The notes below the pieces were generated by a model, which saw only the letters and a program-made list of their open reading frames with translations, ran no database searches and had not been told where the DNA came from. 59,924 nt of DNA from CAZWRV01 sp964636325 (GTDB lineage Bacteria; Verrucomicrobiota; Lentisphaeria; Victivallales; GWF2-50-93). The DNA lies in assembly GCA_964636325.1 (NCBI GenBank), contig CAZWRV010000036.1:1-59924 (forward strand). The letters are read 5' to 3'. Of the stretch, positions 1 through 7,915 are shown in pieces. Both the position numbers and the translations under genes were made by a program. Position 1 is the first letter of the stretch, and each line of letters opens with the position of its first letter.

Positions 1-2
1 CC

Positions 3-362
3 ATTCTTTCTCAGTATAAGGAGGAGTCTCTCTTAGACATTTTCTGCACCTACATGGATCCGCACAACGAGTATCTGCGTCTGGCGGCGTCATTCGGAGT
101 TCCTGCCGCCATCCTCTTCTACATCTTCTGGATGCTGATGCCTTCAAGGCTAAGGCAGGGCACCTTGGCGCGGCAAGTCCTTGCTTACTATGTGGCATCC
201 TTATTAATGGTCTCATTATGGGACGACATACTGAGCAAGCGGTGGATCTGGTGTGCGGCTGGAATTATATTATCTATTGATTCCGGAAGGTTGAGGTCAA
301 ATGAAATTTCTGGATCGGCTTCTTCAGTCATGGCGGATAAGCAAGGCGTTAGAGCACCTTGA
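3..362 (+). CDS. O-antigen ligase/polymerase-like membrane protein, C-terminal end (partial)
   Basis: The reading frame is open from the first bases, so the gene begins outside the window and only about 119 residues are seen. The sequence DPHNEYLRLAASFG is the late HNxYL-type motif of Wzy/WaaL-type O-antigen ligases, followed by a hydrophobic helix (VPAAILFYIFWML) and a second helix near the end. This family polymerises or ligates surface glycans at the periplasmic face of the inner membrane, which fits the sugar-transferase neighbours. Its last 62 bases overlap the next gene in another frame. The family call rests on a short tail, so it is moderate. Confidence 0.55.
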   Translation: MLSQYKEESLLDIFCTYMDPHNEYLRLAASFGVPAAILFYIFWMLMPSRLRQGTLARQVLAYYVASLLMVSLWDDILSKRWIWCAAGIILSIDSGRLRSNEISGSASSVMADKQGVRAP

Positions 363-855
363 TGGAAGACTGCGCCTGGTCGACATAGGCGCCTACAAGG
401 GTGAACTCTTCGAACGTCTTGGCGGCAGGCTTACCGAAGGATATGGTATTGAGCCTTTGATAGAAAAGCCGATATGGGGGGACAATTACTGCGTCATCCC
501 TGGTTCGATTCCTGAGTTCAAGCCTCCGGGCAATGACTGGGACGCCATAACGATGCTGGCGGTTCTTGAGCATCTGGAGCCATGCTGCCGCAGCAGAATC
601 GCCGATTATTGCTATGAGCTTCTTAAGCCGGGAGGGATTGTAATAGTGACAGTTCCTTCGCCCTCCTCGGACATTGTGCTCGGACTGATGAGGAAGTTCA
701 GGCTGATAGATGGAATGTCCCTGGAACAGCATTCGTCTTTTTCGCCAAAGGACACCTTGGATATTTTCGCCCCCCCCAACTATGTCCTCTGCTCGAGAAA
801 GGCTTTCCAGCTGGGTTTCAACAATATATTTGTTTTCAAGAAGTCAATTGCATGA
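301..855 (+). CDS. Class I SAM-dependent methyltransferase
   Basis: A 184-residue protein with a Rossmann SAM-binding glycine motif near the N-terminus (LRLVDIGAYKGELFERLGG, residues about 24-42), a central AITMLAVLEHLEP segment like the post-motif of Methyltransf_11/23 enzymes, and LLKPGGIVIVTVPSP as motif III. It lies between polysaccharide genes and ends in an ATGA overlap with the next glycosyltransferase, so methylation of a glycan or glycolipid precursor is likely (inference). The substrate cannot be read from the sequence. The start overlaps the upstream ligase gene; no better downstream start is evident. Confidence 0.75.
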   Translation: MKFLDRLLQSWRISKALEHLDGRLRLVDIGAYKGELFERLGGRLTEGYGIEPLIEKPIWGDNYCVIPGSIPEFKPPGNDWDAITMLAVLEHLEPCCRSRIADYCYELLKPGGIVIVTVPSPSSDIVLGLMRKFRLIDGMSLEQHSSFSPKDTLDIFAPPNYVLCSRKAFQLGFNNIFVFKKSIA

Positions 856-1979
856 GTGTAGTGCTATCATTCATCTTCCCGTGCTTGAACGAGGAGGCGA
901 CTTTGCCCTACTGCATCGGCCAGCTTAAGGAAAGCCTTGAAGGCTGCGGGCTGGACTACGAGATAATTGTGTCCGACAACGGCAGCACGGACAAGTCGGC
1001 GGAGCTTGCGGAAGAATGCGGCGCCAGGGTTGTATCGGTGCAGCGGAGAGGCTATGGAGCGGCGATCAAGGGTGGAATTGAGCAGGCAAAGGGCGAATAC
1101 GTCATATTCGCGGATGCCGACGGCAGCTACATGCTTGAACACGCATTGCCGTTGTATAGGAAGGCCGCATTGGAAAACGCCGACATGGCGGTTGCCTCAA
1201 GGCTCAAAGGTTACATAGAGCCTGGAGCCATGCCGTTTCTCCACAGGCATCTGGGTACGCCCGTCCTGACCTTCCTGATAAACCTTCTTTTCCACGGCGG
1301 GCTTTCCGACTGCAATTCAGGATTCCGCTGCATCAGGAGGCAGTCTTTCAAAGGATGGGACATCAGGTCGGACGGGATGGAGTTCGCCAGCGAGCTTCTG
1401 ATCAAGGCGCTGAAGCGCGGTGCTAAAATAGTTGAAATCCCTTCCGGTCTCAGGAGGGATCGCCGTGCGCGTCCACCCCATCTCCGGACCTGGAGGGATG
1501 GAATGAGACATCTGCTGCTCATCCTTTCGGAAAAGCCGCAGGTCATGGAGGTTCCGGGCATTTCACTGCTGATTTTTTCATCCGTCCTGCAGATTGCCGC
1601 CTTAGCCTTCGGTCCTACTGCGCTTGGGAAATTCAACGTCTTCGACTACCACACCCATGCGCTGCTCCTGATGCTCGGCTGCATCGGCACGCAGCTTTAC
1701 CTTCTTGGGTGTTCGATATACGTGCTGGGGGACGAGGAGCCGATGCGGCTGACAAGCAAAATCTTGGACATGGACGAGGCGCGGCTCTTCATCCTGCTTA
1801 TCGTAAATTTTCTGGTCTGCGGAGGGGCGCTGGCCTGGATATTCCTTGTCTGGATACGCAGGAATTTCGAAGGATTGAACCTGATAAATCCTTTCCTTGT
1901 GATCATACATTTCATACTTGTCGCGGGCTTCATCAGCATCGGCCTGCTCGGACTGCATATCTTGAAGAAGGCCAGATGA
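852..1979 (+). CDS. Family 2 glycosyltransferase with C-terminal membrane segments (DPMS-like)
   Basis: GT2 fold: an N-terminal SFIFPCLNEEATL strand-loop, IIVSDNGSTDKS nucleotide-binding segment, and the metal-binding DADGSY motif (about residues 79-84). The C-terminal part, from about residue 230, holds roughly four hydrophobic helices, as in dolichol-phosphate-mannose-synthase-like or GtrB-like enzymes that transfer a sugar to a polyprenyl phosphate at the cytoplasmic membrane face. Start ATG overlaps the previous stop (ATGA), and its own stop overlaps the next start (ATGA), so the three genes are probably translationally coupled. Donor and acceptor are unknown. Confidence 0.85.
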   Translation: MSVVLSFIFPCLNEEATLPYCIGQLKESLEGCGLDYEIIVSDNGSTDKSAELAEECGARVVSVQRRGYGAAIKGGIEQAKGEYVIFADADGSYMLEHALPLYRKAALENADMAVASRLKGYIEPGAMPFLHRHLGTPVLTFLINLLFHGGLSDCNSGFRCIRRQSFKGWDIRSDGMEFASELLIKALKRGAKIVEIPSGLRRDRRARPPHLRTWRDGMRHLLLILSEKPQVMEVPGISLLIFSSVLQIAALAFGPTALGKFNVFDYHTHALLLMLGCIGTQLYLLGCSIYVLGDEEPMRLTSKILDMDEARLFILLIVNFLVCGGALAWIFLVWIRRNFEGLNLINPFLVIIHFILVAGFISIGLLGLHILKKAR

Positions 1980-2698
1980 ACTATTCCGTCCTTACCGCAT
2001 GCCTCAACTCGGCAGGAACCATTACGAGAAGCATCGAATCGGTTTTGAAGCAAAATCCTCCTCCTACGCAATATATTTTCGTTGACGGCATGTCCTCAGA
2101 CGGGACGGTGGAACTGATACACGAGTCCATGAGTAGGCATTCTTTCGGGAACTACAAGGTGATGCGGCAGGAGGAGAAGAGCGGCATCACGGGTGCCTGG
2201 AACATGGGTCTTCCAGAGGCGACAGGGGATATTATCTTCATCCTGAACAGCGACGACTGGTACGAGGAAGGTGCGGCGGCGCAAGTGCTGGAAGCGTTCG
2301 AGCGCAATCCGGATTCTGGGATCGTCCTGTCATCGGCGTTTTTCCACGTTGCCGGCGGGAAATACAAGGCCAGCCCGAAATCCTTCGCGCTCTTTCCCCT
2401 TTTGATGCCCGTTGTCCATCCGGGATGCTTCGTGAGGAAGGAGGTCTATGAGAAGATAGGCGTGTTCGACTGCAGATACGGAATTTCCGCAGATTATGAT
2501 TTCGTCTACAGGTGCTACAACTCCGGAGTGAAGTTCCACAGGATAGAAGGGACGCTCGTCAACATGCAGCTCGGCGGACGCGCCAACAGCAGCAGGGCCA
2601 GGGCGAGAAAAGAGACCTTGGACATAGCCCTGAGGCACTCCGGTAGTCGGATTTTGCCGAATCTGGCGTTCTGGGCGAGAACGCTGATTGGGAGATAA
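1976..2698 (+). CDS. Family 2 glycosyltransferase
   Basis: A 240-residue soluble GT2: MNYSVLTACLNSAGTI start, FVDGMSSDGTVELI as the nucleotide-sugar segment, ILNSDDWYEEGA with the DxD-like metal motif (SDDW), and HPGCFVRKEVYEKIG plus ISADYDFVYRCY typical of WcaA-type enzymes. A longer in-frame extension upstream to 1709 lies inside the previous gene and is not real; the start at 1976 is fixed by the ATGA overlap. It is the last gene of the polysaccharide string; the next genes are on the opposite strand. Confidence 0.85.
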   Translation: MNYSVLTACLNSAGTITRSIESVLKQNPPPTQYIFVDGMSSDGTVELIHESMSRHSFGNYKVMRQEEKSGITGAWNMGLPEATGDIIFILNSDDWYEEGAAAQVLEAFERNPDSGIVLSSAFFHVAGGKYKASPKSFALFPLLMPVVHPGCFVRKEVYEKIGVFDCRYGISADYDFVYRCYNSGVKFHRIEGTLVNMQLGGRANSSRARARKETLDIALRHSGSRILPNLAFWARTLIGR

Positions 2699-2752
2699 TA
2701 GCTTCCACACGCCTGCCAAGAATGGCTGGCAACAGCAACCTGCTGCTTGCAA

Positions 2753-3490
2753 CTATTCCTTCGGGTGCCTGAGCTTGCGGCAGAGGGGGCACATGAAGAT
2801 GTCAAGCCCGAAGATTTCCGCCCAGCAGTCGGTCTGCGAAATTCTCACCTTGTCGCCTTTTTTAAGCCGGATCGTGTCCGGCGAGTTGTCAGCGACCAGC
2901 ACGGCAGGCCCCCTTGTGATGAGGATGTCAATTATGCTGTCCTCCGGCAGGACCAGGTGGTTGGTGACTTCGGTGCTGTTGCTGAATGCCAGACCTATCC
3001 CCACGCGGAATATGCTGTGGGTGATGCTGCGGTAGTAGGATGTGCTGCCGTGGATGGTGGCCACCCCCACACCGTCGCCGACGATTTCGTCATGGTAGTG
3101 TTCACCGTTTATCAAGACTTTGTATCTTATGGCGCTTACAGGATTGGCGTTGTGGACGAATACATCGTTTATCGCCAGAAGCCTCCTGCCCTTGCACTCC
3201 CCGGCAATCTTGACAAGCCTGCTTTTCCTGAGCTTCCCAGCCAAGAGCAAGTCCAGCTCGGCGCCGTATGACTGATGGGCCTCGCAGAGCTTGGAAGTCC
3301 TGCTGTCCCTAAGCGGCAATTTCGGAACGCCGGGAAATTCCCTTTCCGCGCCAAGGAGTGCGCCGTCCCCGCCATAAGTAATGACTAGATCCGGCATCTC
3401 CTCGCCAACAACAAAAGCCTTCCGCCCCTCCAAATAGGGAAGGATGTCCGCCAGGAACTTCCCTCTTACGCTTACCTTTAATTTCTTCAT
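2753..3490 (-). CDS. nadK: NAD kinase (divergent)
   Basis: The 245-residue protein phosphorylates NAD to NADP in the cytoplasm if the family call is right. The GGDGALL phosphate-binding motif, the LAINDVFVHN segment (N-D pair) and GDGVGVATIHGSTSYYRS (family GSTxY motif) follow in the usual order. The start MKKLKVSV is preferred because it overlaps the stop of the methylase gene by 4 bp (ATGA), and the 35 residues upstream belong to that gene. The C-terminal CPLC pair is unusual for this family. It converges with the glycosyltransferase gene across about 54 bp. Confidence 0.78.
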   Translation of the reverse strand: MKKLKVSVRGKFLADILPYLEGRKAFVVGEEMPDLVITYGGDGALLGAEREFPGVPKLPLRDSRTSKLCEAHQSYGAELDLLLAGKLRKSRLVKIAGECKGRRLLAINDVFVHNANPVSAIRYKVLINGEHYHDEIVGDGVGVATIHGSTSYYRSITHSIFRVGIGLAFSNSTEVTNHLVLPEDSIIDILITRGPAVLVADNSPDTIRLKKGDKVRISQTDCWAEIFGLDIFMCPLCRKLRHPKE

Positions 3491-3966
3491 CTGTCCATCC
3501 TGCTGAGCACGAAATATAGCACGGCTGCGGCACAATTCCCCACGTTGATCGACGTTTTTCTGCCCTTGACCGGGAGAAACACCGTAGCGTCGCAAAGCTC
3601 CAGCACATTCTCTGAAATTCCCCTAGCCTCATTTCCGAAAACCAGCGCGAGCGGGAATTTGAAGTCATGGCTCCAAAGGCACTTCGAGCCAGCTGTTCCG
3701 GACTCCACAGCGACTATCTCTGCAAGATTCTCCCCCCGTAAAGCTGTAAGTGCATCCTCAGTCCTATCAAAATGCCTGTGTCGGACGGACTTTTCCGCTC
3801 CAAGCGCCGTCTTCTCCAGTTTCGCGTGCGGGGGAAACGGCGTGTAGCCGCAAGTAATGATTTCTTTGGCCCCTATCGCATCCGCAATCCTGAAAATGTT
3901 GCCGGTGTTGTAGGCGCTCCTCAAGGAGTCGAGAACGACTGTAATCTCGGCATTCTTTTTCATCAT
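3487..3966 (-). CDS. SpoU/TrmH-family RNA 2'-O-ribose methyltransferase
   Basis: SPOUT methylases use SAM to 2'-O-methylate tRNA or rRNA and bind cofactor in a knot. The three motifs are visible: DSLRSAYNTGNIFRIADA (motif 1, N-x-G-x-x-R), LALVFGNEARGIS (motif 2) and SINVGNCAAAVLYF (motif 3). About 159 residues, the size of a minimal SPOUT domain without an extra RNA-binding domain. The start at MMKKNAEITV is chosen because the 21 residues upstream are not family-like. Stop and the nadK start overlap by 4 bp, so the two are likely one operon with this gene first. Confidence 0.82.
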   Translation of the reverse strand: MMKKNAEITVVLDSLRSAYNTGNIFRIADAIGAKEIITCGYTPFPPHAKLEKTALGAEKSVRHRHFDRTEDALTALRGENLAEIVAVESGTAGSKCLWSHDFKFPLALVFGNEARGISENVLELCDATVFLPVKGRKTSINVGNCAAAVLYFVLSRMDR

Positions 3967-4123
3967 AAAATTCAAATTTTGCGCTGAATATTTACCTTGG
4001 GAAAAGGAAAATTCCAAATGTTTTCTCAAAATAAGGATGGGGACAGGTTGAAAAAGAGGAATTTTTCGATGAAAAATTAAAAATAATGAGGGGTGACGCT
4101 GCGTCTTGCTGCCTAGCAGTTAC

Positions 4124-4154
4124 GGCGAATGCGGCCAACTGCGGCTATTAGGTT
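4124..4154 (+). repeat. Short intergenic repeat, uninterrupted copy
   Basis: GGCGAATGCGGCCAAC is followed directly by TGCGGCTATTAGGTT. The same two blocks occur at 50712-50727 and 50838-50852, but there they are separated by 110 bases that end in a repeat of CAAC. One copy was probably invaded or the other deleted. Confidence 0.6.
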
Positions 4155-4162
4155 AATGGCCA

Positions 4163-4178
4163 GCCTCAAAAATGAGGC
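4163..4178. terminator. Small stem-loop, possible terminator
   Basis: Perfect 6-bp stem GCCTCA/TGAGGC around an AAAA loop, followed by ATTATT. It lies before the promoter at 4215 and could block read-through; there is no strong T-run, so this is tentative. Confidence 0.3.
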
Positions 4179-4214
4179 ATTATTAAAAAATCTAAAAAAT
4201 TTACTAAAATGCAC

Positions 4215-4243
4215 TTGACAAGCTATGATTCTTGCTGTAACTT
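4215..4243 (+). promoter_or_regulatory. Sigma-70-type promoter for leader ORF/toroid gene
   Basis: TTGACA (perfect -35) at 4215-4220, a 17-bp spacer, and TAACTT at 4238-4243 (4 of 6 matches to TATAAT). Transcription would start near 4250, a few bases before the ribosome-binding site of the ORF at 4271. Confidence 0.7.
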
Positions 4244-4270
4244 GATGTCAGAAGAAAGGAGATTATCACT

Positions 4271-4372
4271 ATGAGAATTGTGAAAATAGGCCTTGCCGGG
4301 CATAAAAACATGCAGCTTTGTTTTAGCAGATTTAATAATTATAATGTATTAAGATGGAGGGTGCTGCGATGA
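4271..4372 (+). CDS. Putative 33-residue leader peptide coupled to the toroid gene
   Basis: An ATG at 4271 follows an AAAGGAG ribosome-binding site at 4255-4261 and lies just after the strong promoter. The ORF encodes 33 mostly basic and hydrophobic residues (MRIVKIGLAGHKNMQ...) and its TGA overlaps the ATG of the toroid gene as ATGA. The arrangement is what a translationally coupled leader looks like. No homologue is recognised; it may instead be an untranslated leader in which an ORF arises by chance. Confidence 0.4.
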   Translation: MRIVKIGLAGHKNMQLCFSRFNNYNVLRWRVLR

Positions 4373-6018
4373 ACACGGCACAAATCCAAGTTATGGGTGG
4401 ACATGAGCATCATCTGATAGAGCATGCAGTTATGCCGAGCATCAACGACGTTATAGATGCCCAGCGGATCACGTTCCGGGACATCAGGGATCATCTGACA
4501 GGCCCCTTCATTTCAATCATCGCCCACATGATTTTCATCACCATTCTGGTTTCAATCGTTGTTGAGCCTCCGCCCACCATTGACGTTCCGGTCATCATAA
4601 CGGACATGAAGATAACGGAGATGGAGAAGGTTCCTGACCTGCCTCCTCCTCCGGATCCTGAGATCCCTGACAATCCGTCTCAGATTGAAGACGAGAATTT
4701 CAGCCAGGTGATGTCGAACACCCCCTCTTTAGCCCCTTCGCCTGGGGAGGGGTCGGTTGATGTTCCGGATGATATGGTCTCAGGGCCGACCGGCCCTGCA
4801 ACAGAAGTGGTTCTGCCAAACTTGTTTGCGGTACGGCCATCGACATCTCCGGTCGTGGTTCCGGGTCTGATGTCGATAAGGACAGGTCTGGCCCGTGAAA
4901 AGGCGCTGAAGGACGGAGGAGGGTCGCCAGCGACTGAGATTGCAGTAAACAAGGCGCTCCGCTGGCTGCGCGACCACCAGAATCCGGACGGGTCATGGGG
5001 TGAGAACGCCGTCTACCAGCCAGCGTTCACGGGCTTTGCATTGCTTGCGTTCCTGGCGCACGGGGAGACGCCGTCGTCGCAGGAATATGGAAGATGTGTC
5101 TTCAACGCCATAAAGAAGGTGGCCGAATACGGCGACTCTCCCGATCCGGTCAAGACCGGCGCGGGCAACGGTTACGGGCATCAGATCTTCACCTACGCGC
5201 TCTGCGAGGCCTTTGCGCTGACCAAGATCCCGGTACTCGAGCCGATCATGAACAGGAACATTCAGATAATAGTCAACGGGCAGAATGCGGCGGGCGGTTT
5301 CAATTATTTCTACAACAACCAGGAGGGCAGGTGCGACAGTTCCGTGATGGGCTGGTCATGCCAGGCTCTGAAGGCAGGCTTCGCCGCCGGCAGTTCGGCG
5401 CAGGGCTTGGAGCAGGCGATCCAGAAATCGGTGCAGTGCTTCAGCACTCTCATGAAGGCGAACTCGGGATTCGTCTACTGCAACAATGTCGGAGCCGCAA
5501 GGCCGGGTGGGGAAGGGACGCCCAACGTAACTGCCGCATCCACCCTCGCGCTCCAACTCATGGGGGCGGGAAAGGAGCCTGCAGCCAAGGACGGAGTCAA
5601 CTATCTGCTAGCGAAATACAATGTCTTCACCTGGAAGAATCCTCCTGCCATGGAATGGGCCATTTACCGCTGGTATTACCAGACACAGGTCCTCTTCCAG
5701 GCCTTTGACGGCAGGAGGGATGCGAAGGAATGGAAAACATGGAACGATCTTTTCACCGCTGAGCTGAAACGGGTTCAGAAGGTGGACGGCCATTTCGAGA
5801 CACCTGCCAGAGAATCTGCCAAGGCGGCTGCCACGGCAGGCGGAGCTGTGAAGCTGGGCCATGGTGAAAACATGTTCAGCGAATTCGACAACTGCGTCTA
5901 TGCCACATCCCTGTGCTGCCTTATGCTCGAAGTATATTACAGATACCTGCCCACCTTCAAGGTCGCGGAAGCCAAGGTCTTCGAAATGGGCAAGGCGGAA
6001 GGGCCGGTAATCGAGTAG
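4369..6018 (+). CDS. TonB-like N-terminal anchor fused to prenyltransferase/squalene-cyclase-type toroid
   Basis: The 549-residue protein has one hydrophobic helix (about residues 46-65), then a proline-rich stretch PDLPPPPDPEIPDNP (about 89-103), like the inner-membrane anchor and linker of TonB. From about residue 190 to the end comes an alpha/alpha toroid of the squalene oxidase/prenyltransferase repeat type, with the signature ALRWLRDHQNPDGSWG. No catalytic DxDD motif of true cyclases is seen, so the toroid is probably a binding or scaffolding module in the periplasm. No TonB C-terminal domain and no ExbB/ExbD lie nearby. The start at 4369 has GGAGG eight bases upstream; an ATG at 4354 is less good. 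Function unknown. Confidence 0.72.
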   Translation: MNTAQIQVMGGHEHHLIEHAVMPSINDVIDAQRITFRDIRDHLTGPFISIIAHMIFITILVSIVVEPPPTIDVPVIITDMKITEMEKVPDLPPPPDPEIPDNPSQIEDENFSQVMSNTPSLAPSPGEGSVDVPDDMVSGPTGPATEVVLPNLFAVRPSTSPVVVPGLMSIRTGLAREKALKDGGGSPATEIAVNKALRWLRDHQNPDGSWGENAVYQPAFTGFALLAFLAHGETPSSQEYGRCVFNAIKKVAEYGDSPDPVKTGAGNGYGHQIFTYALCEAFALTKIPVLEPIMNRNIQIIVNGQNAAGGFNYFYNNQEGRCDSSVMGWSCQALKAGFAAGSSAQGLEQAIQKSVQCFSTLMKANSGFVYCNNVGAARPGGEGTPNVTAASTLALQLMGAGKEPAAKDGVNYLLAKYNVFTWKNPPAMEWAIYRWYYQTQVLFQAFDGRRDAKEWKTWNDLFTAELKRVQKVDGHFETPARESAKAAATAGGAVKLGHGENMFSEFDNCVYATSLCCLMLEVYYRYLPTFKVAEAKVFEMGKAEGPVIE

Positions 6019-6028
6019 CAGCCGATAT

Positions 6029-6048
6029 CTGCGGTCTTCGCAGTTTTT
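6029..6048 (+). terminator. Rho-independent terminator after the toroid gene
   Basis: Stem CTGCG/CGCAG with a GTCTT loop, followed at once by TTTTT. It sits 11 bases after the stop codon. Confidence 0.75.
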
Positions 6049-6151
6049 GTCGGTCATAAACTCGAAGGAGGGCAACGCTTGTCGGAGCCGCGGTCGAGCT
6101 CGATTCAACCCTCCGGAAGACGACAAAGTTACCGACAAAGATGGGCGAGTT

Positions 6152-6814
6152 TCAGAGGAGGAATGCCTTGCAGGCGTTTGCCACGAACGCCTTGCATAGT
6201 TCGGGCGAACGCGAACCGTCCTTCTCCTTGAGGCCGGAGTTGGCGTCGACGCCGTAGGGCTTGACCTTCCTGATGGCGTCGGCGACGTTTTCCGGCGTGA
6301 GGCCGCCTGCAAGTATCACGGGAAGCTTCGATTCCCTGACGATTTCGGCGCTCCTGTCCCAGTCATGGACTCGCCCAGTTCCGCCGACCTGTCCGCCGGT
6401 CTTGTTGAAGCTGTCAAGAAGGAATGCGTCGACATAGGGGGTGTAAAGGTGGAAGTCCGGGTCTATTTTCTTGCCTGCCATCATGTGGACAGCCAGTATG
6501 ATCTTGCATGTGGGAGGAACTGCGTTCCTTATCTTCTTCACGTCTTCGGCAGTGCTGCCGCCGTGGAGCTGGACCGTGGAAATCGCAGTCTTCCTCAACA
6601 TCTCTATGATGGACTCCGTGTCCACGAGATGTGTAACGATCACCGGAGCGACGAACGGCGGCAGCTCCTTGGCAAGCCTGGCGGCGGTGCTCGGAAGAAT
6701 GAAATCAGGCGAGGCATGGAGCTGTCCGACCAGGAATCCGACCGCATCGGCACCTGCATCAACCGCGATTTTCAAATCCTTGGAGCTTGTAACGCCACAG
6801 ATTTTAATTCTCAT
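6152..6814 (-). CDS. trpF: Phosphoribosylanthranilate isomerase family protein
   Basis: TrpF converts phosphoribosylanthranilate to CdRP in tryptophan synthesis. The 220-residue TIM barrel starts with IKICGVTSSKDL (family K-I-C-G-x-T with the catalytic Cys), then AGADAVGFLVG, VQLHGG, LLDSFNKTGGQVGGTGRVHDW (with the catalytic Asp region) and LAGGLTPENVADAI. The last motif is GVDANSGLKEKDGSRS where most members have GVDVSSGVE, a mild divergence. No other trp gene is near; it trails coaX by about 225 bases as the last gene of the minus-strand string. A TrpF paralogue with another substrate is possible. Confidence 0.82.
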   Translation of the reverse strand: MRIKICGVTSSKDLKIAVDAGADAVGFLVGQLHASPDFILPSTAARLAKELPPFVAPVIVTHLVDTESIIEMLRKTAISTVQLHGGSTAEDVKKIRNAVPPTCKIILAVHMMAGKKIDPDFHLYTPYVDAFLLDSFNKTGGQVGGTGRVHDWDRSAEIVRESKLPVILAGGLTPENVADAIRKVKPYGVDANSGLKEKDGSRSPELCKAFVANACKAFLL

Positions 6815-7039
6815 GTTTCAGATTTCCTGTTCCACCGCCGAATGTGGAGCAAAACCGTTGGGAAACAGCGACGTGCCGCTTCAGGGATACGCGCCGGAAA
6901 TCAGAATCTGAAATTCCTCCGGCACCGGAATTTCACAAGAGTCAATTTCAATACTCCTAAATCGGCGGAATATCCGCCTAGGCGGACACCCTCCACACTC
7001 GAAACGGGTGCAAGAAATTATGATAGTGTTGAGTTCTGC

Positions 7040-7849
7040 TCAACCGCGTTTTGAAATCGGTGCACAAAATTCACCTGGCTTATTATTCAGATACCAGGCC
7101 GCTGCAATACCCTTTAAAGTAAAGTCGTCCCCGCCGAAAACAAATCCTGGGATGTTTCTGACAAAGAATCCGGCGTCGCCGCCGACGGCGACAAGCTTGG
7201 GTCCGGCGCGCTTCCCGGCCGATGCGGCCATTCTGGCGACCAGTTCCTTGACGGCGCCGACGAGCCCTGCGTCAATTCCGCCGGACACCGCTTCGACCGT
7301 GTTACGGCCGGGAATCCTGCCGATCTTCTTTTCCAAGGGGACGAGCGGTATCTGAGCGGTGAATTCGTGGAGCGACTTCCTCATCGTGCTTCTTCCGGGC
7401 ATGATGATTCCACCGAGATAGATTCCTTTCGCATCAACCATGTCAAGCGTTATCGCCGTGCCGAAGTCGCCGACTATCGAAGGCGTTCCGAAAAAGGCCG
7501 CCGCGGCGATGACGTTCGCAAGACGGTCCATGCCGACGGTATTACGCCTTATGCTGCCAAGATCGAGCCCCGTCCGGACGTCCGGAGAGAGCCAGAAAAT
7601 TGGGAGATAGGCAAGCTTGTCCTTGGCCGATGGAACCACCGTCGAAGCGGCGGCCGGAACTCCTTCGGGGAATGGAAGTTCTGCTATATTTGCAGTTTCA
7701 ATCCTGCCGATTTTACCGAAACGCCCATTACGCAGCAGTCCGAACTTTGAAAAGGTGTTTCCGATGTCCACGACGAACAACTGCACCCGGGGGAGGACAT
7801 CCAATTCGACGCGTATTTTTTTTGGGTAGGATGTTAAATTATTTTTCAT
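7040..7849 (-). CDS. coaX: Type III pantothenate kinase
   Basis: CoaX phosphorylates pantothenate as the first step of CoA synthesis and belongs to the ASKHA fold. Visible are VVDIGNTFSKFGLL (phosphate 1), GMDRLANVIAAAAF, VGDFGTAITLDMVD (phosphate 2), YLGGIIMPG and SGGIDAGLVGAVKEL, in the normal order. The start is uncertain: ATG at 7849 gives 269 residues without a Shine-Dalgarno site, while GTG at 7786 gives MQLFVVDIGNT, which is exactly where family members begin. It follows manC by about 70 bases. Confidence 0.88.
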   Translation of the reverse strand: MKNNLTSYPKKIRVELDVLPRVQLFVVDIGNTFSKFGLLRNGRFGKIGRIETANIAELPFPEGVPAAASTVVPSAKDKLAYLPIFWLSPDVRTGLDLGSIRRNTVGMDRLANVIAAAAFFGTPSIVGDFGTAITLDMVDAKGIYLGGIIMPGRSTMRKSLHEFTAQIPLVPLEKKIGRIPGRNTVEAVSGGIDAGLVGAVKELVARMAASAGKRAGPKLVAVGGDAGFFVRNIPGFVFGGDDFTLKGIAAAWYLNNKPGEFCAPISKRG

Positions 7850-7915
7850 CGTAACCGTTAAGCTTAAATGCAAAAGAACCGCTATAATCCGCGGCTTCCA
7901 GCGGATATTTGCATC

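Larger units (their letters stand above)
3967..4270. other. Intergenic region upstream of the toroid gene
   Basis: About 300 bases without a convincing gene between divergent transcripts. It holds the promoter of the methylase side (not resolved), a segment at 4124-4154 related to 50712-50852, a small hairpin at 4163-4178, and the sigma-70-type promoter at 4215-4243 that faces the toroid gene. Base composition is AT-rich in the last 150 bases. Confidence 0.6.

Noticed and set aside
2728..2752. Hairpin between the convergent glycosyltransferase and nadK genes (GCAACAGCA/TGCTGCTTGC)
   Set aside because: Imperfect stem and no T-run; not safe to call a terminator.
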